A stretch of 64,000 bases of DNA from Streptomyces sp. (GCF_019510245.1 NZ_JAEKKT010000177.1:54833-118832); one strand, 5' to 3'. Positions 41,195 through 50,364 are shown, numbered from the stretch's first letter. Made by a program: numbers and translations. Notes: generated by a model not told the origin, from the letters alone.

Positions 41195-42850
41195 CCGGGT
41201 CGCCCCCGACCCCGAGTGGTCACTGGATCCCGGGTGGGCGCAGCTGTTCACCGCACTGGCCGTACGGCCGCTCGACACCGCCCAGTCCCACGCCCTGCTC
41301 GCCGCCCGGGGGGTCCCGGCCGAACAGCGCGGCGCCTACGTCGCCTTCGCCGGAGGCAGCCCGCTCGTCCTCTCGCTCGCCGCATCCGTGCCCCCGGCCG
41401 CACCCGGCGCACCGTGGGAGCCGACTGGCGACGTCCTGACGACCCTGGTCGAACGGCTCGTGGGCGACCTGCCCAGCACCGTCCACCGGCGCGCCCTCGA
41501 GGTCGTCGCACAGGCCTACGTCACCCGCGAGCCCCTGCTGCGCGCGGTGCTGGGCGACGAGGACACCGACAAGGTGTTCTCCTGGCTGCGCCAACTGCCC
41601 TGCATCGAGGCCGCTCCCGAGGGGCTGCACCCGCACGACGCGGTGCGGGCGACCCTCGAGGCCGACCTGCGCTGGCGGGACCCCGAGCGCTACGACGACG
41701 TACGCGTCCGTATCTCCCTCGCCGGCCTGCAGGCTGTCCGGGGCGCCGCCGCCGACGACGCGTTGCTGCGGGTCGCGGAGTGGATGTTCCTCTTCCGCCG
41801 CCAGGGTGGACCGGACGACCTGTACAACTACCGGACCCATCCGCACATCGAGGACACTCCGCTCCGGCCCGAGGACGTGCCCGGTGTGCTGCGCATGGCC
41901 GAGGAGGCGGAGGGCCCGGCATCCGCGGCGGCGGTCGAGCACTGGGTGCGCCGCCAGCCGGAGGCCTTCCGCGTCCACCGCTACGCGGGCTCCTCCGCAC
42001 CCGTGTCCTTCATGGCCGTTCTGCGGCTGGACGCACCCCGGCCCGAGGACTGCGCCGAGGACCCGGTGATCGCGGCGGTCTGGGAGCTCGTGGAGACGGC
42101 CGCTCCCCTGGGGCCGGGCGAACACCTGGGCATCCGCCGCTTCGCCGTGCAGTCCGGCGGGCACCAGCGGCCCTCGCCCCTGATGGAACTCATCAGCCGG
42201 CGCGCCATCGGCGAGGAGATGAGGACCCACGGACGCGCGGTGGCCTTCACCGTCTTCGAGGACGCGGACCGGTGGGGGCGCTACCTCGCCGATGCCGGGA
42301 TGCCGGAGGGCGCGGCCGTGGACGTCGGCGGGCGGCGACAGCACGTCTTCGGCCGGGACTGGCGACGGCAGACGGTGGAACAGTGGGTGCAGCACCGGGC
42401 CCGTACGGTGGTCACGCCCGTGGCGACCTGGCCCGCGACCGCCGCCCTGAGCGGGCCGGGCGGCCCGTCGGCGCGCGCCGCGTTCGCGGAAGCCGTCCTC
42501 GATGCGCTGCGCACCTGGCACACACCCCGTGCCTTCGCGACCAACGCACTGCTGCACTCCCCTCTCGTGCCGCCGGGATCAGCCGACCCGGTCGCCGACC
42601 TGCGCCGCGCCGTCATCGCCGCGCTCGACGCGCTGCAGACCGACCCGGCGGGCGTCAAGGCCCACGAGGCTCTCACCGCCACCTACGTCACGGCCTCCCG
42701 CACCCACAGGGCCGCCGCCCGACGACTCGGGGTGCCCTACGGCACCTACCGGCGCCACCTGGCCTGGCCAAGGAACGCCTCACCGAACAGCTGCTGCGGC
42801 AATCGGCCTCGACACCGGGCCACACCGCGGATTCCCTTGGGCGGCGGTGA
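41195..42850 (+). pseudogene. AAA/STAND-type ATPase regulator, 5' half missing and 3' end frameshifted
   Basis: The frame opens with APDPEWSLDPGWAQLFTALA and continues for over 500 codons to a helix-turn-helix-like end (HRAAARRLGVPYGTYRRHL). It resembles the part of signal-transduction ATPases that follows the nucleotide-binding domain. The Walker A and B region and any start codon are absent. Near 42765 the sequence reads CACCTGGCCTGGCCAAGG. Restoring one base, or removing a duplicated TGGCC, returns the frame AKERLTEQLLRQSASTPG that ends at 42850. Without this the frame runs on antisense through the next gene, which is not credible. It therefore carries both a truncation and a frameshift. 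Confidence 0.65.
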
Positions 42851-42896
42851 GCAGGGTAGGTGGCAGGAGCAGCCGGTCGAGTCGCGTGAGGGGCGC

Positions 42897-43460
42897 TCAG
42901 CGCCTCGTCTCGTACCGGGTCAGGATCACGCCGCAGGGAAGCGTCCGCGTCTCCACCAGGTTCAGGTTCACCCAGCTGTCCAGCGCGGTGAAGAAGGGCG
43001 TGCCGCCGCCCACCAGGACCGGGGCGGTGGCCAGCACGTACTCGTCGATCAGCCCGGCTCGCATGGCCGCTCCGGCGAGCGTGGCGCCGCCGATGTCCAT
43101 CGGGCCGCCGTCCTCGGCCTTGAGCCGGGTGATCTCGGCGACCGCGTCGCCGGTGACCAGGCGGGTGTTCCAGTCGACCTTGTCGATCGTCGAGGAGAAC
43201 ACCACCTTCGACATGTTCCGCCAGCGGCGGGCGAACTCGGTCTCCGCCGGGGTGACGTCGGGTTGCCGGCCGGCGGCCGGCCAGTAGGAGCTCATCGTCT
43301 GCCACAGCCTGCGCCCGTACAGCGACAGCTCGGTCGCCTCCAACTGGTCGGACCAGAACTGGAACAGCTCGCCGCTCGGCACGCTCCAGCCGATGTCGTC
43401 GCCGGGGGCGGCGATGTAGCCGTCCAGGGACAGGTTCATGCCGTAGACAAGTTTGCGCAT
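42897..43460 (-). CDS. dihydrofolate reductase-like / RibD C-terminal domain protein
   Basis: A 187-residue intact protein of the RibD-C / DHFR-like family (MRKLVYGMNLSLDGYIAAPG, LYGRRLWQTMSSYWP, GGATLAGAAMRAGLIDEYVL, VLVGGGTPFFTAL). Members are NADPH-dependent reductases of folate- or pyrimidine-like substrates; the substrate here is unknown and the protein is not the folate enzyme itself. The start is unambiguous from the conserved N-terminus. It is flanked on both sides by damaged or doubtful genes. Confidence 0.9.
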   Translation of the reverse strand: MRKLVYGMNLSLDGYIAAPGDDIGWSVPSGELFQFWSDQLEATELSLYGRRLWQTMSSYWPAAGRQPDVTPAETEFARRWRNMSKVVFSSTIDKVDWNTRLVTGDAVAEITRLKAEDGGPMDIGGATLAGAAMRAGLIDEYVLATAPVLVGGGTPFFTALDSWVNLNLVETRTLPCGVILTRYETRR

Positions 43461-43551
43461 GGCGCCAGCCTTCCGTGCGTCGGTCTCACCCGTGCTGACC
43501 GGCGCGGCGCGCGAAACTCATCGGTGCGCGACCCGAGTTCGCCTGCAGTCC

Positions 43552-43890
43552 TCAACCGCCACCGGGCCGGCCCAGCGGTGTGCCGCGCGCGGTGGCGCGG
43601 TGGTGGGCCCCCGGCGAGACCCAGTCGCCGGCGGTCGACGATCGCGTGGACACGGAAGCCACCGCCGAACGGCGGCCCCCGGCGAACTCGTCCGCGTGCC
43701 GGCGGGCCGGGGCGGCGGCGCCACGCGCGAACAGGCCGTCGTTCACGTCGCAGTCGAGGATGAGGGCGGTCCCCGGCCACACCGTTGGGTACGAGGCGAT
43801 GGCCTCGATCTTCGACGCCACGTGGTCGAACTCCGGGCCCACGGGCCCGGCCGTCCCGTGCCGGTTGTCGGCGACCGATTCTTGATCCAT
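43552..43890 (-). CDS. hypothetical protein, possibly truncated
   Basis: The ATG has GGGGGAC 8 bp upstream. The first ~55 residues look natural (FDHVASKIEAIASYPTVWPG, TALILDCDVND). After that the composition becomes Arg/Ala/Gly-rich as in out-of-frame sequence, and the end may be altered by a frame change near 43730. No family was recognised. It is divergent from the L,D-transpeptidase gene. Confidence 0.4.
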   Translation of the reverse strand: MDQESVADNRHGTAGPVGPEFDHVASKIEAIASYPTVWPGTALILDCDVNDGLFARGAAAPARRHADEFAGGRRSAVASVSTRSSTAGDWVSPGAHHRATARGTPLGRPGGG

Positions 43891-43978
43891 GTTTTACGTC
43901 CCCCGGGGAACTGGAACCCGTACTGAAGCAGTCTGACGGACAGTGGGGCCTGTCGAGGCCGCGGAGCGAGACGAGTGA

Positions 43979-44980
43979 GTGGGGCAGGGCGTGGGACGGC
44001 GCAAGGGCGGCATAGGCATCGCAGTCGGTACGGTCGCAATGCTGGTGGGTGTGACCGCCTGTGGCGGTGGGGGCAGCAGCGACAAGGCGGGCGGGGACGA
44101 CGCGAAGGCGTCCGGGAAGCCGAGCGCGAGCGCCTCGCCCAGTCCCACGAAGCCCGCGGGGCCGCCGATGCTGCTGGACACGATCACCCCGCAGACGGGC
44201 ACCACGGTCGGCGTGGCCATGCCGATCTCGGTGATCTTCACGAACCCGGTGGCGGCCAAGGCGCGGGCCACGGTCGAGAAGCACATGAAGGTCAGCACCT
44301 CGCAGCCGGTGGTCGGCGCCTGGCACTGGATGGGCGACCGGCGCGCCGACTGGCGACCGAAGACGTACTGGCCCTCCGGCACGAAGGTGCGGATCGACGC
44401 CGACATGACGGGCGTCAGCAACGGCAACGGACGCTACGGCGTGCACGGCTACACGCACACCTTCACGATCGGCGACGACGTGCGGGCGGACGTCTCGGTG
44501 ACCGGCCACACCATGAAGGTGACCCGCAACGGCCAGACGGTGCGCACCCTGTCGATCAACGCGGGCAGCGCCCAGTACCCGACGTGGGACGGCACGATGG
44601 CCGTCATCGACAAGCAGGAGAAGGTCCACATGACCTCCTGCAGCGTCGGCATCAGCTGTGACAAGGGCAGCCCCAACTTCTACGACCTGACGCTGCCCTG
44701 GGACGTCCACCTCACCCAGTCGGGCACCTACGTGCACTACTCGACCGGCGACCCCAACCCGGGCAGCGGCAGCGCCCGCGGTTCGCACGGCTGTGTCCAC
44801 CTGTCCATGTCGGACGCGAAGTGGTTCTACGGCCAGGTCAAGCAGGGCGACCCCGTCACCATCACCGGCTCGCCCCGCGGCAAGGCCCCGGCCGACAACG
44901 GCTACGCCGACTTCAACCTGGGCTGGGACCAGTGGCTCACGGGCAGCGCGTCAGGAGAGCAGACGTCCACGGCGCTCTGA
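43979..44980 (+). CDS. L,D-transpeptidase lipoprotein (YkuD domain)
   Basis: Forms 3-3 cross-links in peptidoglycan outside the membrane. The 333-residue protein has a lipoprotein signal (GIGIAVGTVAMLVGVTACGG, lipidated Cys in VTAC), then a Ser/Pro/Lys-rich tether. An Ig-like domain follows (about 65-170; ITPQTGTTVGVAMPISVIFT), then the YkuD catalytic domain (about 175-310) with the active-site motif ARGSHGCVHLSMSD. This is the layout of mycobacterial Ldt enzymes. The start is uncertain: this GTG lacks a good ribosome binding site, and the GTG at 43991 (GRRKGG) is equally plausible. The gene is intact although the surrounding region is full of fragments. Confidence 0.92.
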   Translation: MGQGVGRRKGGIGIAVGTVAMLVGVTACGGGGSSDKAGGDDAKASGKPSASASPSPTKPAGPPMLLDTITPQTGTTVGVAMPISVIFTNPVAAKARATVEKHMKVSTSQPVVGAWHWMGDRRADWRPKTYWPSGTKVRIDADMTGVSNGNGRYGVHGYTHTFTIGDDVRADVSVTGHTMKVTRNGQTVRTLSINAGSAQYPTWDGTMAVIDKQEKVHMTSCSVGISCDKGSPNFYDLTLPWDVHLTQSGTYVHYSTGDPNPGSGSARGSHGCVHLSMSDAKWFYGQVKQGDPVTITGSPRGKAPADNGYADFNLGWDQWLTGSASGEQTSTAL

Positions 44981-45333
44981 CCCGCGGGGGGAGGGCGGCC
45001 GGCTCTCCTGCGGGAGGGGCGGCGGCCCTCCCGCCTGGGCCGGCCCAGGACGACTCCGGCCAGGACCAGGACGAGTCCGCACAGTTGCCGAACGGTCAGC
45101 ACCTCTCCGGCGGCCGTCGTGCCGAGCAGGACGCCCGTGACGGGGTTGAGCAGTCCTATCAGCCCGACCGTCCCCGCGGACAGGTGCCGTAGCCCGGTGA
45201 ACCAGGCGGCGAAGGCCAGTGCGGTGGCGACCAGGGAGACGTAGCCGAACGCGAGAAGCGCCGACGCGGAGAGCGCGGGCGGCGGACCCTCGACGGCCGC
45301 GGCGACCGGGAGCAGGAAGAGACCCCCCGCCAC
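44902..45333 (-). pseudogene. EamA/DMT-family transporter, C-terminal half only
   Basis: The frame encodes the second half of a drug/metabolite transporter: LFLLPVAAAVEGPPPALSAS, LLAFGYVSLVATALAFAAWF, AGTVGLIGLLNPVTGVLLG and LTVRQLCGLVLVLAGVVLG. The first ~180 residues expected to the right are missing; there the sequence changes to coding sequence on the other strand. The C-terminal tail reads into the L,D-transpeptidase gene by 79 bp, unusual for an intact gene. Confidence 0.7.
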
Positions 45334-45399
45334 CAGGCCCGGCGCGAGGCCCTCGAACTCCGCGACCTCTGCGCGGCGCTCGACGAGCAGAACACCAAC
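45331..45399 (+). pseudogene. short coding fragment of unknown gene
   Basis: About 23 codons with nearly all G/C third positions read ARREALELRDLCAALDEQ and NTNWP on the plus strand. The frame is lost after that. The protein of origin was not identified. It fills the space between the EamA fragment and a regulator fragment. Confidence 0.4.
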
Positions 45400-45401
45400 T
45401 G

Positions 45402-45780
45402 GCCCTCATCGCTTCCTCATCGGGCGACCGCACGACTCCGTACGGCACGCGCGGGCCGCCCTCGACGCCAAGCAGCACATCGGGGACGCCTTCGGGATCG
45501 CCGTGGTCATGGATCTCCTGGCCATCGCCCTGGCCGACGCGGGGGAGGACCCCGCGGCCGCCTGCGCCTTCGGTGCGGCGGCGCGCTTCTGGGAGACGGT
45601 CGGACATCCGCAGCGCGGCACCCCGGAGATGGCGGCGCTGCGCGGCGACTGCGAGGACAGGCTGGTACGCCGCATGGGACTGAAACGGTACGGCCAGCCC
45701 TTCCGCCGGGCGGCCGCCGGTGACGTACGCTCCCTGGTGTCCTGGGGAGCGTACGGCGGACCCGTGCCCGAGGAGTGGCA
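45402..45780 (+). pseudogene. C-terminal remnant of a LuxR/AfsR-type TPR-ATPase regulator
   Basis: The frame reads LIGRPHDSVRHARAALDAKQ, DAFGIAVVMDLLAIALADAG, AARFWETVGHPQRGTPEM and LKRYGQPFRRAAAGD. This matches the last TPR-like repeats of large LuxR/AfsR-type ATPase regulators. The N-terminal ATPase and any start are absent. The true end is unclear because the frame passes the end of the converging arabinofuranosidase gene. Confidence 0.6.
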
Positions 45781-45817
45781 CCGCGCGTCGAGGCCGGTGC
45801 TCAGCTCAGGCCGAAGC

Positions 45818-45956
45818 TCTGTGCGCCGGACCCGTTGCAGTCCCAGATCTGCAGGCGGGTGCCGTTGGCGGTGGCGCCGCTCGGGGAGTCGAGGCAGCGT
45901 CCGGACTGGGGGTTGAGGAGGGAGCCGTCGGCCTGCTGGACCCATTTCTGCCCGCC
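45818..45956. repeat. 139-bp perfect direct repeat, copy 1
   Basis: Identical over 139 bp to the copy 316 bp to the right. It encodes the last part of the second ricin domain of the arabinofuranosidase (QKWVQQADGSLL to WDCNGSGAQ). Perfect identity shows recent duplication or conversion. It also makes the region hard to assemble. Confidence 0.9.
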
Positions 45957-46133
45957 AACGCCCCAGCGTGGAGAGGGAGTTGTCCGAGCCGTGGTACCAG
46001 TGCTGGTCGATCGCGTACGACTGGCAGCCCCACAGCTGTACGGCGGCTCCGTTGCCGCCGGTGTCGTCGGCGGCCACGTCCACACACGTGCCGCCGGGGC
46101 CCTTGACCGGCCCGCCGGCGTTCACCGAGAACT

Positions 46134-46272
46134 TCTGTGCGCCGGACCCGTTGCAGTCCCAGATCTGCAGGCGGGTGCCGTTGGCGGTGGCGCCGCTCGG
46201 GGAGTCGAGGCAGCGTCCGGACTGGGGGTTGAGGAGGGAGCCGTCGGCCTGCTGGACCCATTTCTGCCCGCC
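46134..46272. repeat. 139-bp perfect direct repeat, copy 2
   Basis: Encodes the same portion of the first ricin domain. The sequences between and beyond the copies are similar but not identical, as expected for duplicated lectin domains. Confidence 0.9.
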
Positions 46273-47753
46273 CGAGGGTCGACAGCGAACCGTCGGGGTT
46301 GTGCGTCCAGTGCTGGTCCTCGGCGTACGTCTGGCAGTCCCACAGCTGTACGGCGGCCCCGTCGGTGCCGGTGTCGTCGGCGGCGACGTCCACGCACGCG
46401 CCGCCCGGACCCGTGATCGTCCCCTGCGGGCCGTTCGGCACGTCCGTCTCCCCGCTGTAGCCGACGGAGACGATGTTCGCCTGCACGGCGTTCTCGGCGG
46501 CGTCGGTGGGATAGCCGGAGACCATCACGCCCTCGAAGAAGGTCCCCCGGTTCCAGTTGCTGTTGTCGCCCCCGATGCCCAGGATGATGCCGCCCTCCTG
46601 CTGCATGGGCCGGTACCCGCCCCGCGTCGGCAGCGCCCCGTCCCACCACGTGGACAGCCCCCCGGCCCGGGAGTCGCCGCCCTTGAGCGCGTACCGGGTC
46701 TGCCCGTTGTTCTTCAGCACGGCGGTGACGAAGGTGGAGCCGTTGCCCCGGTTCGCGGTGTTGGAGCCGTTGTCGCCCTGGAACATGCCGTTCTCCAGGT
46801 CGGCCTCCACCCACGGGCCGTTCCCGGTGCACGGCGCGAAGTAGCAGGTGGTGGCGATGGAAACGGCGTCCATGTGCCCGTTGCCGGTGTCGGCCGGGGT
46901 GCGCTCGGCGTTGCCGTAGTCGAAGCAGCAGGCGGATCCGACATGGGTGCCGCTCGCCACCATGTACGCGCCCTCGGGCTGTCCGCCGACGGCGACACCC
47001 GAGGCGACGCCGGTGTAGCGGTAGCCCACGCCCGGTGAGATCCACAGCCCGTACACCTTGTGGCCGCCCGCCGTGACGGCGATCTCGGACGCGTCGGCAC
47101 CCCGGTCGGCACCCGTGCCGGCGGTACCGGCGGGCCCGGGCGTGAGGTCGTTGTGCCGGCCGCTCTGGTCGTAGATCCTCGTGACCCGGCAGCCGCCGTC
47201 GGCAGCACAGAAGGCGTCCTGGGCCGCCGCGTCGGCGTACCCGTCCTGCGTCAGGGGCCCGATGTCGGCGGTGGCGCCGTCCGAGACGCGGGTCACCTGG
47301 TACAGCGGGCCGTCGTAGGAGGACAGCAGGGCGCGGGTGACGCTGTGCGCGGCCACGCACGGGGTACCCGCCGCGGCGTAGATGTCACACGGCGGCGAGC
47401 CGGCGGCCTGCGAGTCGGCCGGGAACCCGAGCAGCAGCCCGAGAGCGAGTCCGAAGGAGGCGAGGACGGCCGCCACCCGCGGCCAACGGATCCAGACGCT
47501 TGGCGAGTTCATGACATTCGGGGGCGGGGATCCGGGCATGCACGTCCCTTCGAGGCTGGAGTGGGGGAGGCCGCACTGCCGTGCGGCGACACAGCTCTCA
47601 GATCGGCTCGGCCCGGAACTTACGCACGCTGTTCGAGTCCGTCAATATTTGTTTCCTTTTTGGTTCAGACCAAGCCTGGAGGGCGGTGGTTGCGGGAGCC
47701 CGGGACGCGCGTGTGAACAGCGCCGTTCCGGGGCAACCGGTGTGGTGGGCGGT

Positions 47754-48640
47754 GTGCACTTGCGTGAACCCGGCCCGGCCACCCCGCCGGCGCCGGTCAC
47801 GGAACTGCCCCGGCAGGTCCGCGACGATCTCGTACGCAGGCTCCGGCGGAACAACCGGGCCTTGCGCAGCGACGACGTCCAGATCGTCGAACCCCCGCCG
47901 CTGCGGCGCGCGGTCGGCGCGTCGGCGCTCGGCAACTGCATGGAGTGGTTCGACTTCGGCGCCTCGCCCAGGACTCGGCGCACAGCGAGTTCCGGACCAT
48001 CGTGACGCGGCACTGGCCCGCGCTGCTCGTCTGCATGGGCCTGGTGCTGCTGTACAACGTCACCAACTACATGGTCACCGGATACCTGCCGACGTACCAG
48101 TCCGAGCCCCTGCACCGCTCCAGCGGCTCGGCCGACCTCCTGGTGCTGATCGGCATGGTCTGGATCGTCGTGCTGATCACCTTCGTCGGGCGGCTCAGCG
48201 ACCGGATCGGACGGCGTCCCGTCTACGGGATCTCCGCGGCCGCCATGATCCTGCTCGCGGTGCCGTCCTTCCAGCTGATCAGGATGCACGGCACCTGGCC
48301 GCCCGTCCTCGGCGTGCTGCTCCTCGCCACCCTGCTGGCCTGCTTCGCCGCGCCGAGCGCCGCGACCCTCCCGGCCCTCTTCCCCACGGCCGTCCGCTAT
48401 GCCGCGATGGGCTTGAACATCGCGGTCGCGGCCTTCGGCGGCACCACACCGCTGGTGACCGCGGCCCTGGTCAACGCCACAGGCGACGACCTGATGCCCG
48501 CCTACTACCTGATGCTGGCCGGCGCGATCGGCCTGCTGACCGTCCGCTTCCTGCCGGAGAGCGCCCAGGTCCCGCTCGCCGGCTCCCGCCCCATGGTCGG
48601 TTCACGCGCGGAACAGCGCCGGATGATCAGCACGTCGAAG
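47754..48640 (+). pseudogene. MHS-type MFS transporter (ProP-like) with internal deletion
   Basis: The N-terminal frame gives LRRNNRALRSDDVQIVEPPP, AVGASALGNCMEWFDFG, the conserved start of metabolite/proton symporters. At about 47962 it changes to another frame that continues SEFRTIVTRHWPALLVCMGL, GRLSDRIGRRPVYG and FPTAVRYAAMGLNIAVAAFG, the second half of the same family. Helices 1 to 6, of the order of 200 residues, are missing and the frame is broken. The start is one of several GTG codons (47742, 47745 or 47754). The C-terminal end near 48640 is also unclear, as it runs into the tail of the kinase gene. Confidence 0.7.
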
Positions 48641-48654
48641 GAGCTCTACGCCGC

Positions 48655-48759
48655 GTGCCTGCGGGACCGGGCGGCTGTCGGGGGCACAGGTCGGCCTTGG
48701 GACGGTCGATCTCGGACTCGCGCCCGTCGGCGCAGGCGACGCGCAGCCGGTGGTCGTGG
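48655..48759 (-). pseudogene. short coding-like fragment downstream of the kinase gene
   Basis: The minus strand reads DHDHRLRVACADGRESEIDR and PKADLCPR with almost only G/C third positions, but has no start, and no family was recognised. It begins directly after the stop codon of the kinase gene. Possibly another gene remnant in this damaged stretch. Confidence 0.3.
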
Positions 48760-50364
48760 TCAGGTGACGCGCTCGAGACGGGTCGGGGAACCCACCGTCT
48801 GGCTGCCTTCGTCGCCGAGCGCCAGGGTGTCCGATCCCTCCTTGGACAGGGTGTAGACGTTGCCGGGTCTGCACGCCACACCCAGCGAAGGATCCGTGGG
48901 GGTGCTGGTGACCGCCTGGAACACCATCGACGTTTCGTGTGTCTCCTGCAGCCGCAAGGTCTCGGTGCAGCCGATGTCGTCCCCGCTGCCCGCCTCGGTC
49001 ACATGGCTGACCTGCCGGCCCACCAGATCTCCCCGCTCGGCGGCATGCAGGGTGAGGGTCACGGACACCTTCGTCGTACGGGCGTTGAACACGCCGTCGC
49101 CCGCGGTGCTGCCGGGACCGGTGCCCTGCCAGGTCCCGACCCAGGACGCGGGCAGCGCGTCCGCCGCTGCCGGGCCGGACGGGGACGCGGAGGGCGAGGG
49201 CGTCGCCGGCGGAGTCGTACCGCCCGTGGCCTTGCCGTCCCCGGATCCGCCCCACCAGACCGCCACGGCGACGGCCGCGGCGACGACCGGCACTCCGACG
49301 GCCACGATCGCCGTCCGGGAACGCCCCGGCCCGCTCCGGGCGGCAGGGGGAAAGGGGCCGCTCCCGGTCGGCGGACCGTACACCGGCGCCGGACCGAACC
49401 CCGGCGGCGCGGGCGCAAGCGGCGGAGGCGCCGGCGCAATCCGCGGCGGGACGGTGGCGGTCGACGCCTCCAGCAGGGCCCGCAGCTCGGCCTCCCGCGC
49501 GGCGAGGTCCTCGGCCAGACCCGGCGGCGGTACGGTGACCCACTCCGGGGAGCCGGTTCCGAGCTGCTCCAGCAACTCCTGCGCGGTGGGACGGGATTGC
49601 GGCGCCTTGTGAAGACAGGCCGCCAGCACCGGCAGCAGGGACGGCGGCACGCCGTCGAGCCGGGGCTCCTCGTGCACGATCCGGTAGAGCAGCTGCGCCG
49701 CCGAGGGCTCCTCTCCACGGCGCAGGAAGGGCCCTGCACCCGTGGCCGCGTACACCAGGACCGCCGCGAGCGCGAAGACGTCGCCGGGCTCCGCCGCGGC
49801 CCCGCCCGTGACCTGCTCGGGAGCCATGTATCCGGGCGAGCCGATGACGCCGCCCGTGCGGGTGTGGCGGGTGTCGTCGGCGGCCCGGGCGATACCGAAG
49901 TCGATGAGCAGCGGATGGTGGCGGCCGAGCAGCACGTTGGACGGCTTCACGTCCCGGTGCGCGAGCCCCGCCCGGTGCACGGCCCGCAGCCCCTCGGCGA
50001 GTTCGGCTCCCAGGGCCAGGACCGCGGCCTCGGGCAACGGTCCGTGCCGGTGCACCCAGTCGGCGAGGGTCGGCGCCGCGACGTACTCCGTGGCCAGCCA
50101 CTGCGGCCGCTGCCCCGGGGCGCTGTAGTCGACGACCGAGACCGTCCACGGCGAACGGACCTGGTCGCTGCTGGCGATCTCACGCGCGAACCGTTCCTCG
50201 AACCCCGGATCCAGGCCGAGTTCGCTCCGCACGGTCTTCAGCGCCAGCGGCCGGCCGGAGGACGTACGGGAGAGGAAGACCTGACCCATGCCTCCCTCCC
50301 CGAGCCGCGCCAGCAGCGGGTAGCCGCCGACGGCGGGCGGATCCGTGGGATCGGGACTTCTCAT
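48760..50364 (-). CDS. receptor-type Ser/Thr protein kinase with extracellular domain
   Basis: A 534-residue Hanks-type kinase. The catalytic domain (about 10-270) has LGEGGMGQVF, LALKTVRSE (ATP-binding Lys), HRDVKPSNVLL, IDFGIARA and PGYMAPEQ. A Pro-rich linker (about 290-345) leads to one membrane helix (AIVAVGVPVVAAAVAVAVWW, about 350-370). The extracellular beta-rich domain of ~165 residues contains WVGTWQGTGPGS and SHVTEAGSGDDIGCTETLRL. This is a frequent streptomycete type that lacks PASTA repeats. GGAG lies 7 bp before the ATG. It is a possible source of the Thr-phosphorylated partners that the FHA protein 10 kb away would need; that is speculation. Confidence 0.93.
   Translation of the reverse strand: MRSPDPTDPPAVGGYPLLARLGEGGMGQVFLSRTSSGRPLALKTVRSELGLDPGFEERFAREIASSDQVRSPWTVSVVDYSAPGQRPQWLATEYVAAPTLADWVHRHGPLPEAAVLALGAELAEGLRAVHRAGLAHRDVKPSNVLLGRHHPLLIDFGIARAADDTRHTRTGGVIGSPGYMAPEQVTGGAAAEPGDVFALAAVLVYAATGAGPFLRRGEEPSAAQLLYRIVHEEPRLDGVPPSLLPVLAACLHKAPQSRPTAQELLEQLGTGSPEWVTVPPPGLAEDLAAREAELRALLEASTATVPPRIAPAPPPLAPAPPGFGPAPVYGPPTGSGPFPPAARSGPGRSRTAIVAVGVPVVAAAVAVAVWWGGSGDGKATGGTTPPATPSPSASPSGPAAADALPASWVGTWQGTGPGSTAGDGVFNARTTKVSVTLTLHAAERGDLVGRQVSHVTEAGSGDDIGCTETLRLQETHETSMVFQAVTSTPTDPSLGVACRPGNVYTLSKEGSDTLALGDEGSQTVGSPTRLERVT

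Larger units (their letters stand above)
45801..47539 (-). pseudogene. secreted GH54 alpha-L-arabinofuranosidase with two damaged ricin-type lectin domains
   Basis: Releases arabinose from arabinan or arabinoxylan. GAAGGGA precedes the ATG; the signal peptide (VAAVLASFGLALGLLLGFPA) is followed by an apparently intact GH54 catalytic domain (about 45-370; CDIYAAAGTPCVAAHSVTRA, CCFDYGNAE). Two tandem ricin B domains follow, each interrupted by a frameshift after SLSTLG, at about 46275 and 45960. In each the sequence resumes as GGQKWVQQADGSLLNPQSGR, so the middle repeat of the three-repeat trefoil, about 25 residues, is missing. Both shifts move the frame in the same direction. As written, translation makes the catalytic domain and then an unrelated tail that stops at 45806. 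The catalytic part could still work. Confidence 0.8.

Noticed and set aside
42851..43763. Extension of the ATPase frame across the DHFR-like gene
   Set aside because: After the frameshift the sequence is antisense to a well-conserved RibD-C/DHFR-like gene; the extension is an artefact of the lost frame.
45331..45399. Possible transposase fragment
   Set aside because: The ~23 codons vaguely recalled proteins seen with mobile elements, but no inverted repeats, target duplication or transposase catalytic motif is present, so I leave it as unknown.
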